DNA of 64,000 bases, taken from positions 868,001 through 932,000 of the forward strand of contig NZ_CP119802.1 of assembly GCF_029338355.1 (NCBI RefSeq), read 5' to 3'. The stretch comes from Halosegnis marinus. GTDB taxonomy: Archaea > Halobacteriota > Halobacteria > Halobacteriales > Haloarculaceae. The position numbers were made by a program, and so were the translations under genes. Shown in pieces: positions 26,332 to 33,424 of this stretch (position 1 is the stretch's first letter; every line of letters starts with the position of its first letter). Under the pieces are notes generated by a model that worked only from the letters and a program-made list of their open reading frames with translations, did no database searches and had not been told where the DNA came from.

Positions 26332-27156
26332 ATGGACCTCCGCATCGACCACGTCACCGTCGCCGGGCGGTCGCTCGACGCGCTCCGCGACGCCTTCGCG
26401 GCCGCCGGCCTCGACACGACCGAGGGCGGCGCCCACTCGAACGGCGTCACGCACATGGCGACCCTCACGCTCCCGGACGGGAGCTACCTCGAACTCGTCT
26501 CGACCGTCGAGGAGGGGGCCGCGTCGCCGTGGTGGGACGCCGCCATCCGAACCGACGCCGGCCCCTGCGCGTGGGCCGTCCGGGTCGACGACGCCGCGGC
26601 GACCGCGGCCGCGATGCGCGAGCGCGGCGTCGCCGTCGAGGGGCCGGTCGAGTACGCCCGCGAGCGCCCGGACGGCGTCGTCGTCGAGTGGGAACTGGTG
26701 TACCTCGGCGACGGGGAGCCGGGGAGCCTGCTCCCCTTCTGTATCGCCGACACCACCCCGCGGGCGGAGCGCGCCGGCGAGCCCTCGCCCGGGGTCGGCC
26801 CGACGGCCGTCCGGACGGTCGTCGTCGCGGTCCCCGACCTCGCGGCCGCGACCGACCGGCTCCGCGCGGCGTTCGACCTCGCGGCCCCCGTCGAGGGGGA
26901 GAGCGAACACCTCGACGCCCGCGTCGCCCGGTTTCCGGACGCGCCGGTCGCGCTGGCCACGCCCCGCGACGGCGGCCCGCTCGCCGAGCGGCTCGACGCG
27001 GTGGGGTCGTCGCCGTGTGCGTTCCTGCTCGACGCGAAACCGGGGGTGGAGGAGCGCTATCCGACGGCCGCGACCGAGTCGTGGGGCGACGCGACGGTCG
27101 CGTGGCTCGACGGCGACCACGCGGGCGTCCGGGGGCTGGGTCTGGTCGGGGCGTAG
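26332..27156 (+). CDS. VOC/glyoxalase-like domain protein
   Basis: The product is 274 aa from ATG 26332. MDLRIDHVTVAGRSLDALRDAFAAAGLD is the first half of a vicinal-oxygen-chelate module with the metal-type His. THMATLTLPDGSYLELVS supplies the second strand with a Glu, and a second module starts near residue 160 (VRTVVVAVPDLAAATDRL). Such proteins bind a metal and act as dioxygenases, isomerases or resistance proteins; the substrate is unknown. Confidence 0.78.
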   Translation: MDLRIDHVTVAGRSLDALRDAFAAAGLDTTEGGAHSNGVTHMATLTLPDGSYLELVSTVEEGAASPWWDAAIRTDAGPCAWAVRVDDAAATAAAMRERGVAVEGPVEYARERPDGVVVEWELVYLGDGEPGSLLPFCIADTTPRAERAGEPSPGVGPTAVRTVVVAVPDLAAATDRLRAAFDLAAPVEGESEHLDARVARFPDAPVALATPRDGGPLAERLDAVGSSPCAFLLDAKPGVEERYPTAATESWGDATVAWLDGDHAGVRGLGLVGA

Positions 27157-27163
27157 GAGCGGG

Positions 27164-27175
27164 CGAACATGTTCG
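27164..27175 (+). promoter_or_regulatory. Palindromic activator-type site CGAACATGTTCG, copy 1
   Basis: A perfect 12-bp palindrome centred 44-45 bp upstream of GTG 27214 of the CGCGG gene. The same core occurs at the same distance before two further starts (27837-27848 and 28964-28975). The halves CGAAC/GTTCG resemble what I recall for sites of NarO, the HTH_10-type regulator of anaerobic respiration in Haloferax; I am not certain of the published spacing. Confidence 0.65.
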
Positions 27176-27213
27176 CGAGGAGCGTCTTCCCCGTCGGGCG
27201 GCGACACCGATAC

Positions 27214-27561
27214 GTGAGCACACACGAGGACGCCGACGCCGAGCCGGTGACCGACCGCGTCCACGACACCTCGTGGTCCGCGAACCTGGAACTGCCGCGC
27301 CACGCCGACGACCCCGACCGGGTCGTGGCCGACGCCGTCGACGCCGTCGCCCACACCGAGCCCGGGCGGCACGTGAACCTCGTGACGCACGGCGCCCACG
27401 GCCACCCGGAGACGTACCTCTACGACGAGCTCGCGGCGCGGCTGACGGACGCGACGTGGGAGTACGTCGACCGGTGCGGCTGTGGCGGCCACGTCACGCG
27501 CGTCCACGTCGGGCCGTCGGGGGGCGCGGCGACCGACGACCGCGGGAACCCCCGCGACTAG
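27214..27561 (+). CDS. CGCGG-motif candidate radical-SAM-modified RiPP precursor
   Basis: The product is 115 aa from GTG 27214. An ATG at 27169 would fall inside the palindromic site, whereas GTG 27214 gives the same 44-bp spacing as the sister promoters. Near the C-terminus the motif RCGCGGHVTRV (Cys88 and Cys90) matches a haloarchaeal family I recall as CGCGG rSAM-modified RiPP proteins. In that family a radical SAM/SPASM enzyme is thought to modify the Cys/Gly core. No radical SAM gene is in this window. The upstream part is His- and Asp-rich (LVTHGAHGHPE). The link to anaerobic metabolism comes from the shared promoter motif and is inference. Confidence 0.68.
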   Translation: MSTHEDADAEPVTDRVHDTSWSANLELPRHADDPDRVVADAVDAVAHTEPGRHVNLVTHGAHGHPETYLYDELAARLTDATWEYVDRCGCGGHVTRVHVGPSGGAATDDRGNPRD

Positions 27562-27797
27562 TCGGTATCCGTCGCCTCCTCGGCCCGTTCGACCGCCGCG
27601 GCGGCGTGGTAGCTCAACACCGACAGCGCGCCCAGCGGCACCAACACGAGCGTCAGCTGAATCGCGACGGCCGCGGGGTCGAAACCGTACGGCCTGACGA
27701 CGACGAACAGCGCCGTGAACCCGGCGAGCATCGCGAGCGGGACGGCGTTCACGACGAGGTCGAGCAGGGTCTCGCGGTCGAAGCGCTCGAACGCCAT
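27558..27797 (-). CDS. DUF6684-like small membrane protein
   Basis: The product is 79 aa from ATG 27797. The motif FDRETLLDLVVNAVPLAMLAGF leads into helix 1, and helix 2 spans about 44-68. It has the same layout as the protein at 19459-19752. Its promoter carries copy 2 of the palindromic site about 45 bp upstream. It is convergent with the CGCGG gene, overlapping it by 4 bp. The function is unknown; co-regulation suggests use under the same condition as the RiPP-like gene. Confidence 0.66.
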   Translation of the reverse strand: MAFERFDRETLLDLVVNAVPLAMLAGFTALFVVVRPYGFDPAAVAIQLTLVLVPLGALSVLSYHAAAAVERAEEATDTD

Positions 27798-27836
27798 ACG
27801 CGGAAGCACACGCACGCCGGCGGAAGGCCGTACTCC

Positions 27837-27848
27837 CGAAGATGTTCG
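27837..27848 (-). promoter_or_regulatory. Palindromic activator-type site, copy 2 (CGAAGATGTTCG)
   Basis: It differs from the perfect palindrome by one base and is centred about 45 bp upstream of ATG 27797 (DUF6684 gene). On the minus strand it is followed by TTCGGGAGTACGG; the same GGGAGTAC follows copy 3, so conservation extends beyond the palindrome. Confidence 0.62.
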
Positions 27849-27856
27849 CCCCGCGC

Positions 27857-28495
27857 TCAGGGGCCGTCGGTCGGCTCGCCGACGAACTCCTTGACGATCT
27901 GTTCCTCGGCGCGGTGGAGCGTCTCCGAGACGGTCGACTTGGCCATGTCGAGCCGGTCGGCCAGTTCCGTCAGCGTACACTCTCGAGGGGTGTCGTAGTA
28001 GCCGTGGTCGACGGCCGCCTCCAGCACCCGGCGCTGCCCCTCGGCGAGCGGGCCGTCGGGGTCGGCGACCCGGCCGACGCGTTCCACCTCGAACCGGATA
28101 CCGCTGTCGCGGAGGCCGTCGCCGAGCGCCGAGAGCCGGTCGTGCGGCGCCCGCACCTCCCAGACCGCGTGGCCGTCGGCCAGCCGGAACGGGAAGTCGA
28201 GGGGAACCCCCGACTCCCGGACCGGCGCGAGCAACAGCGGGTTCGACGTCCCGAGTCGGACCAGGACCCGGTCGCCCTCGCGGTGGAGTACCTCCGTCGC
28301 CGTCACCGCCGGCTCGTCGACGAGGTCGGCCAGCAGCGGCGCCGGGTCCGGCGACGACAGCTCCACGAGCGCGACGCCGCGCTCGCCGTCGGCGAAGGCG
28401 GTCAACACCCGGAACACCGCGTCCGGGTGGGCCCGCGAGAGCCGACCGATCCAGAGCCCGTCGGGGAGGGTGACCCGCAGGCGAGCCTGTGGCAT
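27857..28495 (-). CDS. bat/HTH_10-type transcriptional regulator
   Basis: The product is 212 aa from ATG 28495. The N-terminal part (about 1-150) is the sensor-like domain of bacterioopsin-activator-type regulators (ARLRVTLPDGLWIGRLSRAHPDAVFRVL). The C-terminal HTH_10 (about 160-212) has CTLTELADRLDMAKSTVSETLHRAEE. NarO and DmsR, which control anaerobic respiration in haloarchaea, belong to this class. This protein lacks an N-terminal Cys cluster and has only one Cys, in the HTH. It lies 38 bp downstream of the ubiquitin-like gene, which has the palindromic site in its promoter, so it may regulate its own operon. It is the obvious candidate to bind the three sites. Confidence 0.8.
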   Translation of the reverse strand: MPQARLRVTLPDGLWIGRLSRAHPDAVFRVLTAFADGERGVALVELSSPDPAPLLADLVDEPAVTATEVLHREGDRVLVRLGTSNPLLLAPVRESGVPLDFPFRLADGHAVWEVRAPHDRLSALGDGLRDSGIRFEVERVGRVADPDGPLAEGQRRVLEAAVDHGYYDTPRECTLTELADRLDMAKSTVSETLHRAEEQIVKEFVGEPTDGP

Positions 28496-28533
28496 CGGCG
28501 GCGGTTCGCCGGCCACCCACTCGGCTCTTCCGC

Positions 28534-28926
28534 CTAGCAGCAGAACACGAACGGGTACACCAGCGCGACCCGGTCGCCGTCGGACAGCTCCGTCCCGAAG
28601 CCGTCCAGTAGCTCGTTGAAGCGCCCGTTGACGAGCACGCGGGCGAACGCCCGGGTGCGCTCCCCTTCGGGGTTGCGCTCCCACCGACCCGGCGGGTCGC
28701 CGGGGTAGTTCGCCCACCCGTTCGCCGTCTCGTCGGCCTCGGACTCGGCGAGCAGCATCTCCTCGCAGCCGTACTCGTCGAAGAAGGCGTCGAGGAACTC
28801 GCCGAGGGTGTCCCCCTCGAAGGCGAACTCGAAGCGGTGCTCGTCGAGTTCCCGGCGCACGTGGCCGGTCGCCTTCACGTCCACCGTCGTCGTCGCCGTC
28901 CGCCGCTCGGGTTCGGTGACGCTCAT
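28534..28926 (-). CDS. MoaD/ThiS-like beta-grasp (ubiquitin-like) protein ending in Cys-Cys
   Basis: The product is 130 aa from ATG 28926. The layout is MoaD-like: a first strand pair (TVDVKATGHVRREL, RFEFAFEGDTLGEFLDAFF), a middle insertion with a Trp/Pro-rich loop, then ARVLVNGRFNELLDGFGTELSDGDRVALVYPFV. Members that act as sulfur carriers or protein modifiers end in Gly-Gly, which an E1-like enzyme adenylates. This one ends FCC, so the standard tail is absent, and the two terminal cysteines could themselves carry sulfur or bind metal. It heads an operon with the HTH_10 regulator and carries copy 3 of the palindromic site. Confidence 0.72.
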   Translation of the reverse strand: MSVTEPERRTATTTVDVKATGHVRRELDEHRFEFAFEGDTLGEFLDAFFDEYGCEEMLLAESEADETANGWANYPGDPPGRWERNPEGERTRAFARVLVNGRFNELLDGFGTELSDGDRVALVYPFVFCC

Positions 28927-28963
28927 AGCCGGACGTTCGGGACGGCGAGTGAAACGGTACTCC

Positions 28964-28975
28964 CGAACATGTTCA
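28964..28975 (-). promoter_or_regulatory. Palindromic activator-type site, copy 3 (TGAACATGTTCG)
   Basis: Centred 43-44 bp upstream of ATG 28926. On the minus strand it reads TGAACATGTTCGGGAGTACC, and its first three bases (28975-28973) are also the TGA stop of the upstream kinase gene. It shares the downstream GGGAGTAC with copy 2. Confidence 0.64.
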
Positions 28976-31072
28976 CGCGCCGCGCTCGACGACCGGGAAC
29001 ACCAGCTCGAACACCGCGCCGCGCGGCTCGTTGTCGCCGACGCCGACCCGCCCCCCGTACGAGCGCATCGTCTCGCCGACGAGGTAGAGCCCGAGCCCGT
29101 TGCCCGGGGCGCTCAGCTCCGTCACGCCCTTCGCGAGGATGCGCTCCTTCTCGCCGTCCGGGACGCCCGGCCCGTCGTCGGCTATCTCGACCGCGAGCGC
29201 CGGGTGCTCGTCGGTCGGCTCCGCCCCGGACGGGGCGTGACCCGGCGGCAGCGGGTCGCCCGTCTCGGGGTCCGTCGGGAGCGAACACGTCGTCTCGCGG
29301 GCGCGGACCTCGACGGTCGGCGCGTCGGTGTCGTTGTGGACCACGGCGTTCGACAGCACGTTCTCTAGCACCTCGCCGACGAGCTCGTCCGCGAGCACGC
29401 GCGTCCCGGGGTCGGGGAGGTCGCGGGCGCGGAACGTCGCCTCGGGGTAGCCCTCGCGCGCGAGCGAGAGCTTCCGGTCGAGCACCTCGCGGACGGCGAC
29501 CGGCTCGCCGCGGTGGCGCTCCCCCTCGATGACGGCGTCCATGAACGTCCGCATCGTGTCGATGAGCCCCGCCATGTCGTCGACCCGCTCGCGGATGACC
29601 TCGACGTGGTCGGCCGCGTCGGGGTCGTCGACGGACCGGGCGAGCAGGTCCGAGCGCACCGTCACGAGGTTCAGCCCGTTCAGGAGGTTGTGCCGCAGGA
29701 AGCGGTTGATGAACTCCAGCCGCTCGCGTTTGTGCTCGACCTCGCGCTCGTGCTCGACGGCGGCGATGGCCAGCCCCGTAATCTCGCCGAGCTGGGCGAC
29801 GACGGCCCGCTCCTGTTCGCCGAACGCGTCGCGCCGCGTCGAGTAGAGGTTTAACACGCCGTACTCCGCGCCGTCGGTGCCGACGGGGACCGCGGCCGCC
29901 GAGCGGACGCCGCGCTCGCGGGCGTGGTCGCGCCACGGCGCGAAGTCCGCGTCGGTCTCGATGTCCCGGGAGATGTGGACCTCGCCGGTGCGGAGCGCCC
30001 GCCCCGCCGGCCCGCGCCCGCGGTCCTCGTCGGGGGCGGCCGAGACGGTGACGTCGGCGAGGTACTCGTCGGCCCGCACCGCCGTCGAGGGCACCACCTC
30101 GCCGGAGTGTTCGTCGACGACGCCCAGCCACGCGAACTCGTAGGAGTCCGACGCCGCCAGCCGCTCGCACACCACCCGCTCGATGTCGGCGCGGGTGGAC
30201 TGCTCGACGAGCGTGCCGTTGATGTCGCGGACGACGGCGTTCACCTCGTCGAGCGCCGTCAGCCGGTCGATGGTGCGCCGGCGCTGGAGCTCCGAGCTCA
30301 CCCAGTTGCCGAGCAGTTCGACGAACGTCACCTCCCACTCCGAGAAGCCGTCCGGGCGCGGCGCCCCGCCGTAGAAGCAGAAGGTGCCGTACTGCTCGCC
30401 GTCGGCGTACACCGGCGTCCCGACGTAGGCGGTCGGGCCGTCGGCCGCGTCGGCGACCGTCATCGCCCCGTCGGCCGCGAGCACCCGGGCGCACAGCGTC
30501 TCGTCGAGCGGAACCGACTCCCCGACGGCGGGGCCGTCGCCGTCGGCCGACGACACGGCCTCTGGGGTGTAGGTGTCCCCGTCCACGCGCGACAACACCC
30601 CCTCGGCGAGGTCGAGCGTCCCGCGGACCAACGCGAGCAGTTCCCCGACGCGCTCGTCGAACGACCGGTCGGCGTCGGAGGCTATCTCGTACGCCTCCCG
30701 CAGCGCCCGGTCGCGACGCTTCCGCCCGGAGACGTCGCGGAAGTACACCGACAGCCCCGTCTCGGAGGGGTACGCCCGCACCGAGAACCACGTCGAGAGG
30801 GGGTCGTAGTACGCCTCGAACGAGACGGACTCGCCCGTCTCGCGGGCGCGCTCGTACTCGTCGCGGAACGTCGACTCCGCGGCCGCGGGGAACACGTCCC
30901 AGACGTTCTCCCCGAGCAGCGCGGCCTCGTCGCTCTCCAAGAGCCCCTCGGCGTGTTCGTTGAGGAACGTGAACCGCCACTCGTCGTCGAGCGCGAACAC
31001 CGCGTCGGTGATGCGGTCGAACACCTCGTCGGTCGGCTCGCCCGCCGGCGACCCCCCCGAAGAGTCATCCAT
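28973..31072 (-). CDS. Sensor histidine kinase: PAS-GAF-GAF-HisKA-HATPase
   Basis: The product is 699 aa. ATG 31072 (MDDSSGGSP) is chosen over in-frame starts further up because it precedes the first domain closely. PAS (about 20-125) starts VFDRITDAVFALDDEWRFTFLN; two GAF domains span about 140-270 and 290-440. HisKA has FLRHNLLNGLNLV (about 458) with the phospho-His, and HATPase has NVLSNAVVHND and DDGPGVP. There are no membrane helices. It lies upstream of the ubiquitin-like/HTH operon on the same strand, but that operon has its own promoter. It is divergent from the pilus ATPase. Confidence 0.9.
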   Translation of the reverse strand: MDDSSGGSPAGEPTDEVFDRITDAVFALDDEWRFTFLNEHAEGLLESDEAALLGENVWDVFPAAAESTFRDEYERARETGESVSFEAYYDPLSTWFSVRAYPSETGLSVYFRDVSGRKRRDRALREAYEIASDADRSFDERVGELLALVRGTLDLAEGVLSRVDGDTYTPEAVSSADGDGPAVGESVPLDETLCARVLAADGAMTVADAADGPTAYVGTPVYADGEQYGTFCFYGGAPRPDGFSEWEVTFVELLGNWVSSELQRRRTIDRLTALDEVNAVVRDINGTLVEQSTRADIERVVCERLAASDSYEFAWLGVVDEHSGEVVPSTAVRADEYLADVTVSAAPDEDRGRGPAGRALRTGEVHISRDIETDADFAPWRDHARERGVRSAAAVPVGTDGAEYGVLNLYSTRRDAFGEQERAVVAQLGEITGLAIAAVEHEREVEHKRERLEFINRFLRHNLLNGLNLVTVRSDLLARSVDDPDAADHVEVIRERVDDMAGLIDTMRTFMDAVIEGERHRGEPVAVREVLDRKLSLAREGYPEATFRARDLPDPGTRVLADELVGEVLENVLSNAVVHNDTDAPTVEVRARETTCSLPTDPETGDPLPPGHAPSGAEPTDEHPALAVEIADDGPGVPDGEKERILAKGVTELSAPGNGLGLYLVGETMRSYGGRVGVGDNEPRGAVFELVFPVVERGA

Positions 31073-31151
31073 TGTTCCATCGGCACGCGTCTCCCCAATA
31101 GAAGTACGCCCCTCCAGGGAGCCTGACCGCAAATTCGTGTCAAATGTCGTG

Positions 31152-31160
31152 AACTTTAAC
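31152..31160 (+). promoter_or_regulatory. TATA-like element of the secretion ATPase gene
   Basis: ACTTTAAC lies 23-31 bp upstream of GTG 31183, the standard spacing for a leaderless haloarchaeal start. This favours GTG 31183 over the in-frame GTG 31162. Confidence 0.5.
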
Positions 31161-31182
31161 TGTGGGAGGACGAAGCTCCCCC

Positions 31183-33354
31183 GTGACTCCCCCCAGCGTT
31201 CCGAGCCCCGTCCCGCCGGGCGACGCCGACGCGTGGTACGCGCCGGCCGTCCGCGACCAGTACGCCGTCGCGCCGGGCGTCGTCGTCACCGTCGCCGACG
31301 CCGCCGACACCCCCTTCGCCTACCGGGTGCGCGCCCCGACCGTTCCACGCGGCGAGCGCGAGGCGCTCGCGGGCCTGCGCGACTTCTTCGGCGACGCGAC
31401 CGTCCAGCCGCCGCTCACGCGGGAGGCCACGGCCGAGCGGTTCGCCGCCGGCCTCCCCGACAAGTGGCGGCGCGCGTTCGACCGCCTGACCGACGTCTCG
31501 CCGGCCGCGCGGCGGCGGCTCTCGTACCGCGTGCTCGCCGACGAGCGGTGTCTCGGGGACGCGACGCCGTTGGCGCTCGACGACCGCGTCGAGGTGGTCG
31601 ATACCGAGGGCGACCCGGTCGTCCACACGCGCGACTTCTCGCCGGCCGCGACCGACCTCGACGCCGACGCCGACGCGCTGGCCCGCGTCGCCAGCGAACG
31701 GCTCACCCGCTACACCGTCGACTTCCGCGGCTTCGCGGTGCCCGTGGTGCTCTACCGCCGTCACACCCTCGGCCGGGACGCCTTCGCCGTCCGCTACGCC
31801 GTGCTCGAACCCGACCTGCTCCCGGGCGACCGCGACCTGATAGCGCGGTGCGAGGAGCGCGTCTGGGCCGCGGGCACCGACGGCGTCGTCGAGGAACCGG
31901 GCGCGTTCGTCCGCGAGCGCGCCGAGACCCTGCTCGGGCGGGAACTGCTCGCCGACACGACCGGCGCGTGGCTCACGGCGACCGCGCGGCGCGTCCGCGA
32001 GGCGCTGGCCGACCGCGGCCTCGCCGCCCCGCCCGTGGACGACACCTACGCGCCCGACCGGCTGGCGGACCTCGTCTACTACGTCCTGCGCGACTTCGTC
32101 GGTTACGGCCAACTGACGATACCCATCCGCGACCCGAACCTGGAGGACGTGGAGGCGAACCGCGTCGGCGAGCGCGTGAAGGTGCTCCCCCGCGCCGACG
32201 TGTACGACGGCCGCGTCCCGACGAACCTCTCGTTCGACTCCGAGACCGCGTTTACGGACGTGGTGACCCGGCTCGCGGCGGCCGACGGCGCGGAGCTCAA
32301 CGCCTCGAACCCCTCCGCGAAGGTGAACGTCGACCCCGAGGGCGTCGAGGAGACCATCCGGTGTGCCGTCGCCCTGCCCACGATCTCGGAGGGCGGCCCG
32401 CACGTCTCCGTCCGCAAGCAGGCCGGCGACCCGATGACGCCGCCCGACCTCGTCGGCCGCGACGCGCTCCCGACCGAACTCGTCGCCCTGCTGTGGCAGC
32501 TGTACGAGACGCGCGGCGTCGTGCTGTTCTCCGGCCCGACGGGCGTCGGCAAGACGACGCTGATGAACGCCCACATGCCCTTCATTCCGTTCGACGACCG
32601 GCCCGTCTCCATCGACGAAGGGAGCCGAGAGGTGGAACTCCCCCACGAGACGGGCGTCGCGCTCTCGACGCGCGAGCACGCCGACGAGTACAAGCGCGTC
32701 TCGATGGCCGACCTGATGACCGAGGCGAACTACCTCAACCCCGACGTGGAGGTCATCGCGGAGATAAACACGCCCGCCTCCTTCGAGACGTTCGCGGAGT
32801 CGCTCAACACCGGCCACGGGCTGATCGGGACCACCCACGCCGAGGACACGGAGACGCTCGTGAACCGCGTGGTCGAGCAGGGCCTCCCGGCGTACCTCCT
32901 GCGCGAACTCGACCTCGTGGTCTTCCCCAAGCGCGTCGAGGGCGACCGCTACGTCGGCGAGGTCGTGGAGTTCCCGAGCGCGAGCGAGTACGCGGCGCTC
33001 GACGGCGACGGAGCGCGCGGCACGGTCGAGAAGGACGGCACGACCGTCTACTGGAACCGGGTCTGTGCGCGCACCCACGACCGCGGCTTCGCGTTCGCCT
33101 ACGACCACCCGGACCTCGGGGACGCGACCGAGGCGAGCCGGACCGCCGTCTTCGAGCGGCTGGCCGACCGCACGGACCGGCCCGTCGCGGAGGCGAAGCG
33201 CGACTTCCGGCGCAAACACCGATACGTCGAGTACCTCGTCCGCGAGGGCGTGGACGACTTCGAGGAGCTGTTCGCCTTCCTCTCCGACCTGCGGACGGAC
33301 GAGGCGGCGACGGTCGAACGGGTGGGCCACCGCGAGGCGGCCTACGAGGGGTGA
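31183..33354 (+). CDS. Type II/IV secretion (archaeal pilus) ATPase, GspE/PilB/TadA class
   Basis: The product is 723 aa from GTG 31183. A long N-terminal domain (about 1-290) precedes the RecA-like ATPase. Visible motifs are the pre-core RIP-type segment (YGQLTIPIRDPNLEDVEANRV is the family hallmark, about 308), Walker A SGPTGVGKTTLMNAH (about 455), the Asp box SIDEGSREVELPHE, Walker B-like YLNPDVEVIAEI and the His box GTTHAEDTETLVNRV. A C-terminal region of about 120 residues follows. The hexamer powers pilus or pseudopilus assembly at a TadC-type platform. None is adjacent; the platform operon is at 14.7-19.3 kb on the opposite strand. Confidence 0.9.
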   Translation: MTPPSVPSPVPPGDADAWYAPAVRDQYAVAPGVVVTVADAADTPFAYRVRAPTVPRGEREALAGLRDFFGDATVQPPLTREATAERFAAGLPDKWRRAFDRLTDVSPAARRRLSYRVLADERCLGDATPLALDDRVEVVDTEGDPVVHTRDFSPAATDLDADADALARVASERLTRYTVDFRGFAVPVVLYRRHTLGRDAFAVRYAVLEPDLLPGDRDLIARCEERVWAAGTDGVVEEPGAFVRERAETLLGRELLADTTGAWLTATARRVREALADRGLAAPPVDDTYAPDRLADLVYYVLRDFVGYGQLTIPIRDPNLEDVEANRVGERVKVLPRADVYDGRVPTNLSFDSETAFTDVVTRLAAADGAELNASNPSAKVNVDPEGVEETIRCAVALPTISEGGPHVSVRKQAGDPMTPPDLVGRDALPTELVALLWQLYETRGVVLFSGPTGVGKTTLMNAHMPFIPFDDRPVSIDEGSREVELPHETGVALSTREHADEYKRVSMADLMTEANYLNPDVEVIAEINTPASFETFAESLNTGHGLIGTTHAEDTETLVNRVVEQGLPAYLLRELDLVVFPKRVEGDRYVGEVVEFPSASEYAALDGDGARGTVEKDGTTVYWNRVCARTHDRGFAFAYDHPDLGDATEASRTAVFERLADRTDRPVAEAKRDFRRKHRYVEYLVREGVDDFEELFAFLSDLRTDEAATVERVGHREAAYEG

Positions 33355-33424
33355 GCCTCGGGCGATATCCGACCGCTCGGACAGAACGCATTAACGGCTC
33401 GAACCGGAACGGGGACGCACCGAA

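Noticed and set aside
27169..27213. ATG 27169 as the start of the CGCGG gene
   Set aside because: It lies in the middle of the palindromic site CGAACATGTTCG. GTG 27214 restores the 44-bp site-to-start spacing seen at the two sister promoters.
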